64,000 nt of DNA from Anaspis maculata (lineage: Eukaryota > Arthropoda > Insecta > Coleoptera > Scraptiidae): the NCBI GenBank assembly GCA_949128115.1, contig OX421965.1, positions 49,715,257 to 49,779,256 on the forward strand. Reading direction: 5' to 3'. Both the position numbers and the translations under genes were made by a program. Of this stretch, positions 1 through 12,290 are shown piece by piece. The number at the start of each line of letters is the position of its first letter. The first letter of the stretch is position 1. Under the pieces are notes generated by a model. The model made no database searches. It was not told where the DNA came from and was given only the letters and a program-made list of their open reading frames with translations.

Positions 1-2157
1 TGGAACAGTTGAAAGAGACGTTTTTTAGAATTTTCATGTATTACATGTCTTATCATACCAACCCTGTCCCTTGAAGTCAAGGGGTGGTTTTTAGGGAGCT
101 GTACGTGTGGGGTCATCGTAGTATACTTATTTCAATTCAATTATTGATGAGTACTTTTCTTAGGCCTTTTAAATGGAGCATTGCATATCTTGTTGTGAGA
201 CGGTGTCCCAAAAGGGGTAGTTTCTAGGGGATGTGGAGGCTCAAATGAAAATCTTCGTGAGCAAATTCAATATGGACGCCGTTTGAAAACAAACAATGTC
301 TCTATTTCTTTTTCTTAATCAGAAAGTGCAAATTTCAGAAAATTGAACCTAATTTTTTGAAAAAAAAAGTTAGGGTCAAAATTTTAAAACCGTTTTAGCA
401 TAATGATTCAACCTTCCAAAAGCAGGCGATAGAAAAATTCTCGGACTTTTTTTTCGAAAGTTGTACAAGGAGAAAGATTGCCCATATCTGCACGCTCTCC
501 GTTGGCACCCTGTATATGACAAATTGTGCAATCAAACTCATCATCAATACCAGCACTCGAAAGTCAAAGGAATGATCTTTCCTCACATGCCTGAGTTTCT
601 GGAATCCGTCAAATATTTTCCGAGCTATCTCAATTTGAAAACGCACCTAATTTTCAGGTGTTGCAGTTCAATTGTCAAGCAGTTTAGTAGGCACAGGGAA
701 AAAATATTGACGTCAGTCGATCAAGGACCTTGGAAAATGTCAGAATACCATATTTCAAATTGATAGCTGTCATAATAAAGAAGTGATTTGGACCGATGGA
801 GGCATGGCAGGAACCGATGAGGCAGGAACTGGACGGATAGGCTGGCTCGACGCCGGAGCGACTCGACGGCGGAGAAGATAGACGGCCGGGGTGGCCAACG
901 GGCACACTGCTGCTTTTATTCAGCCATGTTGTTTTTGTCTTTCGCCGGAGTCGAAACGAAGCTCAAAAAAAAAACAAACAAAACAGACAAAAACGTCCCC
1001 CTGGCAACCTTTTTTTTTCTACCCCTGCCTACACTTCAATATCGATTCAAACTGTTACAAGCGTTGAAAAACGGGACACCTGTAGAGGCGGCCAAGATTG
1101 TGGCGGTAGCTAGATATTTTTACAGTTATAAATAATAAATAATAAATAAATACCTAAATGTTTATTTCTCTGTGATTTTTTTTTAAATCTTGAGGAAGGA
1201 GCATATTTTTACAGTTCAAGAGGGTCACATTAACATTTTAACCAATAAGTGGCATTGCCTTACACCAAAAAAGCAATAGCGCCCCGACTATAAGTATCAG
1301 GGTATAAGCTGTATGCAGCTTCATAAAGATATATGGAGCTATATCTCAATCGATTCCTGGACTATCAAAGATCATGAGAGAATCATGGTGGAACATTGGC
1401 ATCTACTGCAAGCAAATATGACGTAGGCGCCATATCTATCGCCTTCTTATAATAAGAGAATGACTGTATCTCGTTCGGTTCTCAACAAATTTTGACATTT
1501 GATACGTAATTTTGTAAAAAATTTAATTCTTGATCACACCTTGATTTTTGATACATTTTATTTGTTACAATACTTATGCTGAAATACGCCGCTTTTTTTT
1601 AAGGTAATCCGATATTTTCGAAACTTTGCCTCAGTATAATCATTGTTGTATAATGTAAAGCCATGTGTAGCATAGCACGTAAAATATGAACGATGGTGCA
1701 GACTCCATGCGATGTTGGTGATAAAATAGTTTTGCTATACATATTTAGATTTTTTTTAAATAGTCCTTGCAATTGTTCCTTGATCTTGATCAAATTTCTA
1801 AGAGAGCAGGCTACATGTCAAGGTATAGGTGTTAAGCATTGCTTCTCCAATAATTAATTGTACAAATAAAGTCGAGGCAGCAAACCGATAGATGAGACGA
1901 ACTTTTAGCCAGGCCGTCACAGTTTTGTTCAAGCCAGTTAGGCGTTCAAGTTTGTCAAAATCTAGTTCACTATTTTACAAGGACACCTGCAGAAACAATT
2001 ATAGCACACGAATAACTGAAGAGGAGCTATGCCATGGGATTCTACAAGGACACACAGTAATGAGAAACACTATCTCCAGCTGCAAACCCGGGAGTAATGT
2101 GCTCGATTCTCAGCCGGGCTCCGGGCCATCAGCCTTTCATTACGTGCTCGCTATACG
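1..2157. other. Unassigned intergenic DNA
   Basis: No convincing gene. The open frames here are short, low-complexity and lack recognisable domains. A CACCCTGTA at 506-514 looks like a lone right terminus of the CAGGGTG foldback family found elsewhere in the window, but no matching left end was found. A GC-rich patch spans about 790-905. An AATAAAT-rich run at 1128-1151 could be the tail of a small retrosequence. Confidence 0.5.
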
Positions 2158-2275
2158 CGTATGATCAAAAACTTTCCTCCTCTAGGCAGGCTGTGGCCTG
2201 GCCAAAATCAGCCTCGTTTGCCTGCCAATGACCAGACCACAGCCTACCTAGAGGAGGAAAGTTATTGATCATACG
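2158..2275. mobile_element. Small foldback MITE, TGATCA family
   Basis: A 118-bp near-perfect palindrome. Each arm of about 45 bp starts CGTATGATCA, passes through a CTTTCCTCCTCTAGG block and ends in the core GGCTGTGG. The same core and a GTGTGATCAAA terminus recur at 23,763-24,095 and in a right arm at 24,349-24,397, so this is a dispersed family. There is no coding capacity. No clear target-site duplication was recognised, so the superfamily is unknown. Confidence 0.7.
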
Positions 2276-4319
2276 GTATTTTGACTTGTATTGCCAAGTA
2301 ATCCCGCTAAGAGAAAGTATAGAAGAGAGGGCGGGGTAGCAATTCACAAAAAAAGTGTAGAGCTATTAAGGCTCCCATCCAGTAATGGTCCAGATGCTCT
2401 AAAGATGAAACTGAAAAGCGATTGTTTAGGACCGCACAACGCACTTCAAAAGCACTCAGAGCTCAGCGAAACGTAATTCGAAAAATTACAGTAGATTAAA
2501 CCATTACCATTTTGAGCCCCATTGCTTCCCCAAAATGGATATTTTTAAAATAGGTAGCAATAACATTCGAATCGTATAGTGGTGGTGGTGGCTTCTAGGG
2601 TGGGAGAGACTCCTTTTGTGCGGACACCAGCCGTTGTTTATTTCAGGAATTTCATAATGTAATGGAAAAGTTGTGATAGTCTGCCCCTTTCCTGCTTCTC
2701 CCCAACCCATCCAGGACCACTTTCAGCCGTCCCTGTTACTACCCTCCGCAGTTCGCTTCCGCCGCCAACTTATCCGGTGCAAGCAGAGTAGCACCCAGGC
2801 AGCAGCAGCGGCAGCGATGTCTGAAAAAGACTTATTCGCGGCGTGGCCATTAACAAAATTGTGCTTTTCCAAAGAATCAATTTGTAATGTGGATATGCCG
2901 CACTTAGGGCCCTATTACCTTGATTAAATTCTGAAAGGATGCGGTAAAACACCTGGATATTACTCGCCGGAATGGCTCGAATCGAAGACGCAGGTACCCA
3001 TACAGAAATTAAAGAACAAGCAAAAAGGAGCGCCCGACACGCTCCTTAGAAATGAGTCGAATTGAACAAAAAGCAATGGAGAAATCTGCATAAAATTGCG
3101 AACTCCGTATCTTTTGCAACTTTATGAAATCAGTTCTTTGTTCGCCACCAAGATGGTTATAAACATCACACTACTTCCAGTGGTTCTTCTCTCGAAGGAT
3201 TGAATGGAGAAACAACTTGCCAGCGTATATGATGTGAAGACAACAACACAAAAGGACTTTACAATTTGTCCTGGAATATAAGTGTACCACTTATTGCGAT
3301 TAGCTGTTTAATGATAGGTAGAGTGATGGATAATTTCCTGTTGTTCCATCATCACGCGTTGTCATTGTTTTAAATCGCCCATAATCACAATGCAAATCCT
3401 AGTATGAATTGCATACTTGCCAATTCCCACATCTTGAGCGTCACTTAAGCGATTACCATCTTCAATAGCACAAAGTTGCATCGCAATTATTATCATTATA
3501 AAAACATAATAAAATGATTATCTATATTTTATTGTAGGAAACGTGAGAAGGAAATAATGAAATATTGTAAGCACACATGATGGTCGGAATGATACGGAAA
3601 GAAACGGGGTAATTCTCATTTTATAGGCACTGTCACGAACACGAAGCTTGCTGGTGTCACCTCGTGAAAATAAGACACATCTGCATATTTGGCGGAGGAG
3701 CCGTGCTTCGAGAGGTTGCCAGAATATTTGCGAAGTCGATGGAATTTTCTGGAGCTCTCGCGAACGGACTGCCCAGGCGATGCTGGAATGAATATAACGG
3801 GACGATAACGGAAGCGACGAGAACCTTCGAGGTCTTTCCGGAAGAAGATAGAATATTTTCAAATACCAATTACTGAAGTGCGTAAGTTCCAGTGCAAATC
3901 TGTAACACTGGTGTTATAAGCGAATGCGGAAAACGAGGACCGTATGTCCATGACAGGTGTCGAAGACGCTTTAGAGCATGATGCACAGGGAAAGAAATGC
4001 ATCGAGGAGAAAGGAGAATAGAAGACACTTGTGGCGGCTCTCATATGGGCATGTGAACCTATGGTACCTAGAATCAGTCCTATTTCAAAGTTAATACTCA
4101 TTCGTCTCTTTGGTTATAGGCTCTGGCTGAGACATCAATATCACCTACCTAGTCACCTGTGATCACCGTGCAGTCCGTGCAGTGTAGTGATAGACTCTGT
4201 TCCATGCTGACCATCTTCGACAGTGTCTATTACGTCCTCTGCATAAACGAGCCCACATAGCAGCGTGACCCAAAAATTTGGTCGCACGGACAATTCGTCG
4301 CGCGGACCTTTACTTTTTT
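2276..4319. other. Unassigned intergenic DNA
   Basis: No recognisable gene. The stretch has scattered short open frames, for example a 70-codon frame at 3664-3876 on the + strand, which I do not recognise. A short CAG/GCAGC run lies near 2798-2818. Nothing here supports splice structure or a conserved domain. Confidence 0.45.
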
Positions 4320-7300
4320 TGCCTTTTGCCTAAACTTTAATACCCTCTATTGTGCTTTCTTGTTGCTTTTAGAGCTCCAGCGAGTCTTCTTATGCTTTCT
4401 TATATAATTTAGAGCCCCAATGGGCACCATTGTGTGTATCGTTTTGTGAATTTCTAAGCTCCCTTCTAGTTTTTGTTCGGAGCTGTAAGGTGCCCTTTTA
4501 CATTTTTCCTCGCTTTCAGGAATTCAGTAAGCCTCATTTGAATTTTTTCGTGCAGTTGGGACCTCTACTAGGCTCTTTTGTTCAGTAAATGTCGTTTGAA
4601 ACCCTGCTGACCCTTTTTGCCGAATCCCAGTGATTCCCATTTTGCGTTTTAGTGGCGTTTGAAGCCCTATTGGATCCTTTTCTTTCTTCACTGTCATCTG
4701 TAGCCATGCCGAACCCCCTTTAGGTCCTTGTTTGTCTGAATTTGTCGTTTAGAGATTTAAAACGACTGTTTCTAGACTTTCAGAATTCAGTAAGCCCCAT
4801 CTCAGCCTTCTTATGGTATTCAGAGCCCATTGGACACCCTTGTACTTTATTGGGTTGCTAGTAGCCCTATTGTATTCCCTTGCTCCTCCAATGTCGTTAA
4901 GAGCTCTATTAGGTCTCTGTGCATTTTTCTATGGTTTTCGGCAATTTAGTAAGCAACCTTGTGCCTTCATATGCTATTCGAAGCCCTATCGGCCCCCTTG
5001 TGACCTCATCGGTTGTTTGGAGATCTATTTAGCTCCCCTATGATGAATGACTTTCAGACTTCCACTAGCCCTCATTTTGCCCTCTTATGTTATCAAGAGC
5101 CCCATTGGCTCCCTTCCCATTGGTGCCCTATTGCGTTGTTAGAAGCTGTACTGGGCCTTTTTGTTTTGCTATTGTTTTTTTAAGCCCTGCAAAGCCCCCT
5201 TTAATGAAAATTGAAACAAAAAGTCGTGGCTTGGAGAACTGTAGTAGGCAAACTTGTCGTGCCTGCATCTGTTATTCGGAGCACTAGCAGGTTCCCTTAT
5301 GTTCTCATCTGTCGTTTGGAACTCTAATAAGCTCCCTTATGTTTTTTATGGCTTTTAGGATTGAAGTAGGTCTTATTTTGCCGTAATCTTGTGTTATCCA
5401 GAGCCTCAGTGCCCTCCTTGTGCCTTATTACGTTGTAAAGACGAAGCCCTAATGGCCCCCTTGCTTCGTAAATGTCTTTTAAAGCCCTGCTGAACTCCTT
5501 CGCATTATTTCCGGGGCCTTCAAAGCTTAAGTAAGCAGTCATTCGCCTTCACGTGTTAGTCCAAGCCCCATAGGGCCCCCTTTCTGTCTTCATCTGTCGA
5601 TTGGGGCTCTGATAAGCTCCCTTATGGTTTCAACCGCTTACCGCTTACAGGATTTCAATAGGCCCCATTTCACCTTTTTGTGTTATCCCGAGCCCCACTG
5701 TGCTCCCTTGTGCTTTACTGCGTTGACAAAGCCTTGCGAGGCCTCCTTGTTTCGTAAATGTTTTTTGAAGCCATACTGAGCTTTTTGAATATTTGTGGCT
5801 TCCAGAGTTTCAGTAAGCAACCCTGTGGGTAATTTATAAGGCATCCTTGTACCTTAATGTGATATTTCGAGCCCTATCGGGCTTCCTTGTGTCCTCATTT
5901 GTCGTTTATTAGAGCTCTCATGAGCTCCCATGCTTTGTTATGGCTTTCAGAATTCCAGCAGGCCCCATTTTGCCTTCTTGTGTTATTTTGAGCCTCATTA
6001 TTGGCCCCCTTGTGCCTTATTCGGTTGTTAGAATCTCTGCTGAGCCCTTTTATCTTGTAAATGTCTATTGAAGCTCTGTTGAGCCCCCTTGCATTTTTCC
6101 CGGAGCTTCCAAATCTCTAGTAAGTAACCCTTCGTTGGGGGATTTAATAAGCAACCTTAACCTTGTGCCTTTATCATTTGGGAGCACAATTGGGACCCTT
6201 GTGTCCTCCCCTGGCGTTTGGAACCCTGATAAGCTCTTCTATGCTTCCTAATACCTTGCAAATTTCCAGTAGGCACTATTTTGCCTTCTTATGTTATCTA
6301 GAATCCCATTGACCCCCATGCCTGATTCCATTGTTAGTTATACAAGCTATGCCTTATTGCTGAGCCTCATTGTCTCGCAAATGTCTTTTGAAGTCCGGTT
6401 GAGCCCCCTTGCATTTCCTTGACGCTTCCAGATCTCTAGTAAGCAACCGCGGTGGGCCATTTAATAAGCAACCTTGTGACTTCATGTGATATTTGGAGCT
6501 CCATCCAGTGGCGGCTCGTGAGTTTTTTGCAAGGAGGGCTCAAGTCGAGGCTCAAGTTAATAACAAATTCGCGAGCTGAGAACTATATTGTTCTATCTTC
6601 TGCACTTCTTGTAGAAAATGTTTTTCGAACTTCGAACCAGCAAAACATGAACAAAATGTTTCCTGATATAAACAATATTAGATCAGAAACTAGAGAAAGA
6701 GGCTTTTATTTTCTTTCCGCGTTTCTGATCTAATTGTTCAAATCATGAAACATTTCGTCCATGTTTTGTTGGTTCGAAGTTCGAAAAACATTTTCTACAA
6801 AGAGTGCATATAGAACAGTTCTCAGTTCGCGAAATGACGAAACTCGAGACAAAAACTTATCTCCCATATCTGCAGTATAGAGCGGGAGCCGCGTCTCGCG
6901 TTGCCATGGTTACGGCACATGTTTTGCGCGGGTGCACCCCGGCATCACCGCATCGGCGGTGGGCACCGAATGCGGAGCCCAAGACGAACTTCTTCGACCG
7001 TGCGATCGCTTAGAATTATTTTGTTAAAATATTTATTGACCAATGACTGAACGTTTTTGCACTGAACCAAATCTTTGGAATAAGTATAATTATGAAATGC
7101 ATTCCATGTCTTCCTACCGATAAAAATCTCTTGCCGCCTTTAACGTTGGGGGGGCGCCGCCCTTGAGCCCTCCCTCACCAGCCGCCACTGGCTCCATCGG
7201 ACCCTTTCTTGTCCTCATCTGTCGTTTGGAGCTCTGATAAGCTTCCCTATGCTTTTTTATGATTTTCAGTGCACCAGTAGGCCCCATTTTCCTTATTGTG

Positions 7301-7355
7301 TTATCTAGAGCCCTTTTGACCCCCTCAGTGCCTAATTTTGTTGTTAGAAGTCTTG
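4320..7355. repeat. Complex satellite, ~290-bp units built on GAGCCC blocks
   Basis: A long tandem array. The landmark CAGTAGGCCCCATTTTGCC, in variant forms, recurs near 4524, 4788, 5063, 5364, 5656, 5956, 6267 and 7274. That gives spacings of about 264-314 bp once the inserted element at 6506-7190 is removed. Within each unit a shorter motif, GAGCCC-ATTGGG-CCCCTTGTG, recurs every 50-60 bp, so the array appears to be a higher-order repeat. Copies are diverged and no unit has a conserved reading frame. Confidence 0.8.
6506..7190. mobile_element. hAT-like non-autonomous foldback element with 8-bp TSD
   Basis: A 685-bp element with terminal inverted repeats CAGTGGCGGCTCGTGAG and CAGTGGCGGCTGGTGAG. 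It is flanked by an exact 8-bp duplication GCTCCATC at 6498-6505 and 7191-7198. An 8-bp TSD with CAGTG-type ends fits the hAT superfamily, though TSD length is the only strong evidence. Internal arms at about 6571-6700 and 6710-6830 are also inverted repeats, so most of the element folds on itself. It encodes no transposase and interrupts the ~290-bp satellite. Confidence 0.85.
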
Positions 7356-7631
7356 CCATGTTTCACTATTTGCTCTGTATATTCCGCTCCCTGGTTTTAC
7401 CCCCTAAGCTTAGGTCCCAGTTTTGTTCGCCTTAGGCAACCTCCACGTACTGGGGATCTCGCTTGTTGCCTTCTTATCCCAGGTCTCATTTTGCTTGACT
7501 CAAACAGCCCCCATACCTCAAGACCTCGCCTCCTATGTTTTCCGAGGTGTTTTCATAACACCAATATTGAGAGTACTCACATTTTCTCACCTCACCAGCG
7601 TTCTCCTGTATTTTACGATAAACATATATCT

Positions 7632-7833
7632 CATACACTTTCTATTTTCAGTAGAATGACTTTTTGGAGCAAAAATGAAGTGACAAGCTGGAGGACTACG
7701 GCTACGGCTGATGGCACCTGCAAAGTTTTGGAGTAAAACTATCAGCGACTATCGGCCGTATTCTCCCAGCGCTCCATCTTGTCACTTTGTCTTTGCTCCT
7801 AAAAGTCATTCTACTGAAAATAGAAAGTGTATG
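7632..7833. repeat. 202-bp palindrome, probable MITE
   Basis: Arms of about 62 bp run inward from CATACACTTTCTATTTTCAG, with few mismatches, and enclose a loop of about 75 bp. There is no coding capacity and no clear target-site duplication. The structure resembles a small foldback transposable element. Confidence 0.65.
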
Positions 7834-8201
7834 GGATCCAATAGTCTATTTTATTTATTGTTTTATTGCAAATCATTATTGGGAGCTCCAAATGTATCAA
7901 GAGTTCTCACACTACCCACTTTCTATTATTGTAATAGATACCTACTTAGAAATACAAAATATGGGGAGGAAATTTACACGAATTACGATAGAAGGGGTTC
8001 AATATCGAACAGGGATCACATATCGAAGAATGTTGGAACAGCCCTAACCCTATTATTTTTCCTGACGTTTGTTGGTTACCTGGTCGTTGTCGTATCCATG
8101 GAGGTTAGAAGTAACGTCCATGGTTGTAACCATAGCAAAATACGAGCTTTCCAGCACGAAATGGGCCGAACAGCTAATCCGTCTGCTGTTTATGAACATG
8201 C

Positions 8202-8588
8202 CAGTATTCGTCTGTTAAGCAACAGCAACAGTTGTTGGCACAACTCCAGAAACAACAGCAAAAGACCCAACAGCAACAATTTCTCCCTCAACAACCACCT
8301 TTACCGTCGGAACCGTATTCGTTCGTTTAACAACCACCTCTACCATCGCAACAGTACTCGTCTGTTTAGCAGCCACTGCAGTTGACACCGCAAAATCCGA
8401 CGCAGAGCCATTTTCCTTTTCCTACGACAATGTCTTCTTATCTCCCATCTTCTGTAGCAGCTGCAAATACATCCGCGCTACCGCCGACAAGCTTCTTCCC
8501 ACAGTCGACGACATCTAATACGCTTAACGTATCCCACCAACACTTTCAGTAGTTTCAGTTCTTGACTATCGCATCCCTCTCACCCAAC
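8202..8588 (+). pseudogene. Gln/Pro-rich coding relic with three in-frame stops, then a splice-donor-like site
   Basis: Read from 8202, this frame gives a Gln-rich stretch with repeated QYSSV and QPPLPS motifs, followed by a Ser/Pro/Thr-rich tail. It is interrupted by TAA at 8328, TAG at 8367 and TAG at 8550. Each stop sits beside Gln codons and is one C-to-T change from CAA or CAG. The frame continues through FQFL to AAC, directly followed by GTAAGT at 8589, a consensus donor sequence in phase. I do not recognise the parent protein; low-complexity Q/P-rich regions are common in transcription cofactors. It may be a degenerate exon or a pseudogene fragment. Chance CAG-repeat reading is possible but would not explain the donor. 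Confidence 0.4.
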
Positions 8589-8594
8589 GTAAGT

Positions 8595-10065
8595 GCTCAA
8601 TGATTTGGAGTATTCACAAGTGTATTTATGTATGCTCATTCTAGTTTATCTCTAGCTCTGGAACACGAACATTCACGACGTGAAGTAATAAAATCACAAT
8701 CACGCTGAGAATCATCAAAACTGGCCAGGGCCTTTCAGAACAACCCAAAAACTGCTCTACTTTCACAAACTGCGGTTTCCACTTCCGCCAATTTGACTTT
8801 TCAATTACTTTAAGGCAACATGTCACGTCTATCTAAACCTTCCGGGCAAAATGATGCGCGCGGAACGCGCGGGACCCGCTTCTTGTCAGAATTTTTTCGG
8901 GTAATCCCCGTAATACTCGCCGCGCGATGGCGGCTGAATTTTGTATGACATCGGATCGGGCGTTTCTTCTTCGTTCTCTACCCCCTGTTCAGCACCACTC
9001 CAAGGGAGAAAGAGCCGGGGTGGGTGGGCGTCTCGCCGGGGTCGCAGTAGGGCAAAGGCAGAAGCCGGAGCAGCCAGAAGCACTGGCAGCAGCAGCAGAA
9101 GCGAGAAGTAACGTCCATTACCTTAATGCACTGTTCTAGTCCCTCTCTAGGCTGATTAATATTGCATTTCTTAGTGTTGGGGCACTCGGCGTCCATCCGG
9201 TCCCCAGGGAGCGGCCCGCACAGAACGCCTCCACCTATACACCTCTGAATTCCGAGGCCATAACCGACGTGACAGTTCTTCTTTGCGGCTCGCGCCTCCT
9301 CCCTTAAATTTTAAAACCTATCTACAAATTGCCTGTGCTGCCGGCTGCTGCTGCTACTTGTGCTGTGCCATGCTTTTGGCCCCTGCGATGCCAAAGCGGA
9401 TGCTGATGTATAATTCACGGACACTCCGGTATTTTATCCATAACGACGCTACATAACAGTATTGTGTGTCGGTCCATGGGGCGCACGTAATTCGACAAAA
9501 AATAACTACAGGTAATAACTTAACTGATGCCGCAGTGTTCGCCAGAATGACATAAGACTTCCACTTCTCGGACAACCTCAAAATCCGAAATTACAAATAT
9601 GAATACATATTTCGAGAGATTCCACGCAACGCTAACATTCAGATAATTTCGATGATCCGAAAATCTACAGTTTAACTTCTGTGGTTTAACTACAGAGAGA
9701 AAGAACCAAAAAAAACACTCAAACCACGCGCAAGCGGTGAATACAAGGCTGCATATCTGTAAGATAAATATTTTTTCCTACGATCACCTACGAAAGTGAC
9801 CCCTTTCACACGCTATAGTAGGCCCGAAATTTGTCAACTACGTCAACCTACCCAACCTGTGCGTTATAGCCGTGCGTTATTATAACGCACAGTTCATTCG
9901 GATCACGAAACAATACGAATTTGAACGACGATTTAATCACAATTTCGAAAAACAGGCTTTTAATACCACTCTAACTCTGATTCACAAGCAAACCAACAAT
10001 AATTCGCACCTACAGGACTGACCTGAGTCATGTCTTCTCAACCGATAGTATGGGTTTGACTATAG
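8595..10065. other. Unassigned intergenic DNA
   Basis: No recognised gene. A GC-rich patch lies around 8840-9120. A short inverted repeat CTGTGCGTTATA / TATAACGCACAG spans 9857-9892 and could form a hairpin. The open frames at 8886-9196 overlap on both strands and look like products of base composition. Confidence 0.45.
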
Positions 10066-10350
10066 CCGGAAATGTAAAACCCAATTAAACCCTTCCAAAA
10101 ACTTCGGAACCAATGGTGTACGCGAACAATTACTCAAGTCAAGGTACAAACTCTCATGTGAAGACCCTTTGATTGAACCCCGTTCTGTTTTGTGTGAAGT
10201 GAACCCCATTGTTGCTAAAAACCTACAAGGTGCTCGCCGACGAACTAACGCGAGAAGGCTTCGAAACAACTATTATTCCCTATAAATGGATATCAGATCG
10301 CTCACCAACTATTGAGCCGTAACAATTCATTTTAGGTACAAATTTATCGA
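10066..10350. repeat. Dispersed repeat, copy 1 (related to 20,968-21,290)
   Basis: The segment containing CCTTCCAAAAACTT, ATGGTG, AACAATTACT and GTCAAGGTACAAA recurs with divergence at 20,968-21,290 in the same order and orientation. Later landmarks such as GTGCTCGCCGA / GTGTTCGCCGA and TAACAATTCATTTT are also shared. No terminal repeats or coding capacity were seen, so the element type is unknown. Confidence 0.6.
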
Positions 10351-10614
10351 ATCGTCGCGTCGTCGAATATCCAGGTAATAATACAAACAGCTTCTGAGGC
10401 GGAAACTTCATTAAAACTCTATTCTTGTTTTTTTACAGTTTTTGAGTATGATATAAACAAGTGGGTATGCCTTCACGTGCGTGAGTCTCAGTAGCGCATT
10501 TTCTTAAAGAAGCATAGGTATTATGAATGTAAAGAAATTTGGTTGAAGGAGAAACATCATTCTTTGCCCACTTCTCTTCAGTCGAAACTCATTGTGATTT
10601 TTGTTATCAGAATG

Positions 10615-11900
10615 GGGTACTTGTCAATTAAACAGATTTGAATGAAAATTCTTTCGATCATCAATATTTTTTTGTTTGGAGGCGGAAGCTAGGAGCAGCC
10701 ACTAATCAACAGTCGCCTATTCTTTCCCATTTTTAGTCGTCTATCCATATAGCGAAAGAATTAGATCGTTATGTCTTCGGGTTTATGTTTTTCATTCATC
10801 TCTTACTTTGAGGGCAGCGTGTGGGAGCGGCAGCATTCGGGAAAGTAACTGTTGCACAGTTTGAGTTGAGGGATGTGTAAGGAAATATGACAAATCAGTG
10901 AAAATTATGAAAGTTGCATTTTTGTTTGTTTGGGGGCGGGAGCTGGTGGCGGCGACTAATCAAAAGTGACCTATCTCCTCCCATTTTCAGTCATCTATAC
11001 ATATATCAAAAGAATTAGATCGCTAATCTTCAGGTTTATGTTTTACATTTATCTCTTACTTTGGGGGCGGCGTGTGGGAGCGGCAGAGTTTGGCAAAGAA
11101 ATTCTTGCACAGTTTGAGCTGGGAGTTCATCTATGTTTGAGGTAACATTGACATACAAATCAGTGAAAATTGTTGGAAGTTGCACTTTTTTCTTTTGGGG
11201 GCGGAAGCTTGAAGCGGCGCCATATCAAAAGTAGCCTATACTTTTCCATTTTTAGTCAGCTATCCATAAAGCGGAAGAATCAGATCGTTATGTCTTTGGG
11301 TTTGTGTTTTTCATTTATCTCTTACTTTAAGGGCAGCGTTTGGGGGCGGCAGCATTCGGCAAAGTAACTGTTGCACAGTTTGAGTTGGGAGTTTCTGAAT
11401 GTTTAAGGAAATATGACAATCAGTGAATATTGTGAAACTTGTTTTTTTTTGTTTGGGGGGCGGGAGCTGGAGGCGGCGGTTAATCAAAAGTGGCCTATCT
11501 TTTCCCATTTTCAGTAAGCTATCTATATAGCGAAAGAATTAGATTGCTATGTCTTCAGGTTTATGTTTTACATTTATCTCTTACTTTGGGGGCGGCATGT
11601 GGGAGCGGCAGCGTTCGGCTAAGCAAATGTTACACAATTTGGGTTGACAGTTTCTAAATGTTTGAGAGAACATCTCAATCAGTAAAATTGTGGAAGTTGC
11701 ACTATTCGTCGTTTGGGGGCGGAATCTGGGGGCGGCGACTAACCAAAAGTAGCCTATCCTTTCCCATTTTTAGTCAGCTGTTAATATACCGAAAGAATTA
11801 GATCGCTATGTCTTCGGGTTTATGTTTTTCATTTTAAGGTGATTGGGGGCGGTTTTTAGCAATTTTTTCATATCGGCGGCGCATATTGGAGGCGGAATGT
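10615..11900. repeat. G-rich satellite, about five ~260-bp units
   Basis: Units begin near 10,675, 10,925, 11,192, 11,451 and 11,711, at spacings of about 250-267 bp. Each carries a GGGGGCGG cluster followed by GGCGGCGACTAATCAAAAGT, a conserved TTAGTCAGCTATCCATATA block, TTAGATCGCTATGTCTTCGGG, and a second GGGGGCGGCGTGTGGGAGCGG cluster. The array trails off with further GGGGGCGG and GGAGGCGG motifs to about 11,910, just before retrotransposon A. A similar GGGGGCGG motif follows A at 17,513, so A inserted at the edge of this array. Confidence 0.8.
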
Positions 11901-12004
11901 TTCTGGGCTCACGTTCATAAGTGGCAACTATGTATTATTCATAGAATGAGAACACCAGAGCAGTAGGCCTGGGAGAAATTGCAATATCATGTTATTTCAA
12001 GTTT

Positions 12005-12290
12005 CAAGAATTCAGTCGAGGCAACGCTGTAAATCAAATGTCAACCACCGAGCTCCGAAAGGAAATTAGATTCTCAAGTTTTAAACTTCGAAAAATTTCT
12101 GCGAACTTCAGGGACCTTCGGCCCAAGACCTGCTGCAACCGGAAACGGTGAGTGAGTCCTCCGGATCACCGCTGAATAGTGAAATTGCCCTTAATTTGTG
12201 AAGAATATAATTGTAAACATTGAACAACCCAGCTGATAAGATAAGAGGCGGCCCACGTCAACTGCCAGCTCTTGGCGCGGCGTTGCCGTC
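12005..12290 (+). promoter_or_regulatory. 5' UTR and presumed internal promoter of retrotransposon A
   Basis: The 286 bp between the TSD and the ORF1 ATG begins CAAGAATTCAGTCGAGGC. Non-LTR elements of this kind usually carry an internal, downstream-type RNA polymerase II promoter in this position. I see no TATA box. Promoter function is inferred from position only. Confidence 0.4.

Noticed and set aside
3664..3876. 70-codon frame starting MKIRHICIFGGG
   Set aside because: The GGG near the start suggested a nucleotide-binding fold, but there is no further motif and it overlaps antisense frames of similar length.
7711..8385. 224-codon + strand frame ending in an Asn/Arg/Ser-rich tail
   Set aside because: Begins inside a palindrome and reads the CAG/CAA tract in the wrong frame. 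The Gln frame is the more plausible former coding frame.
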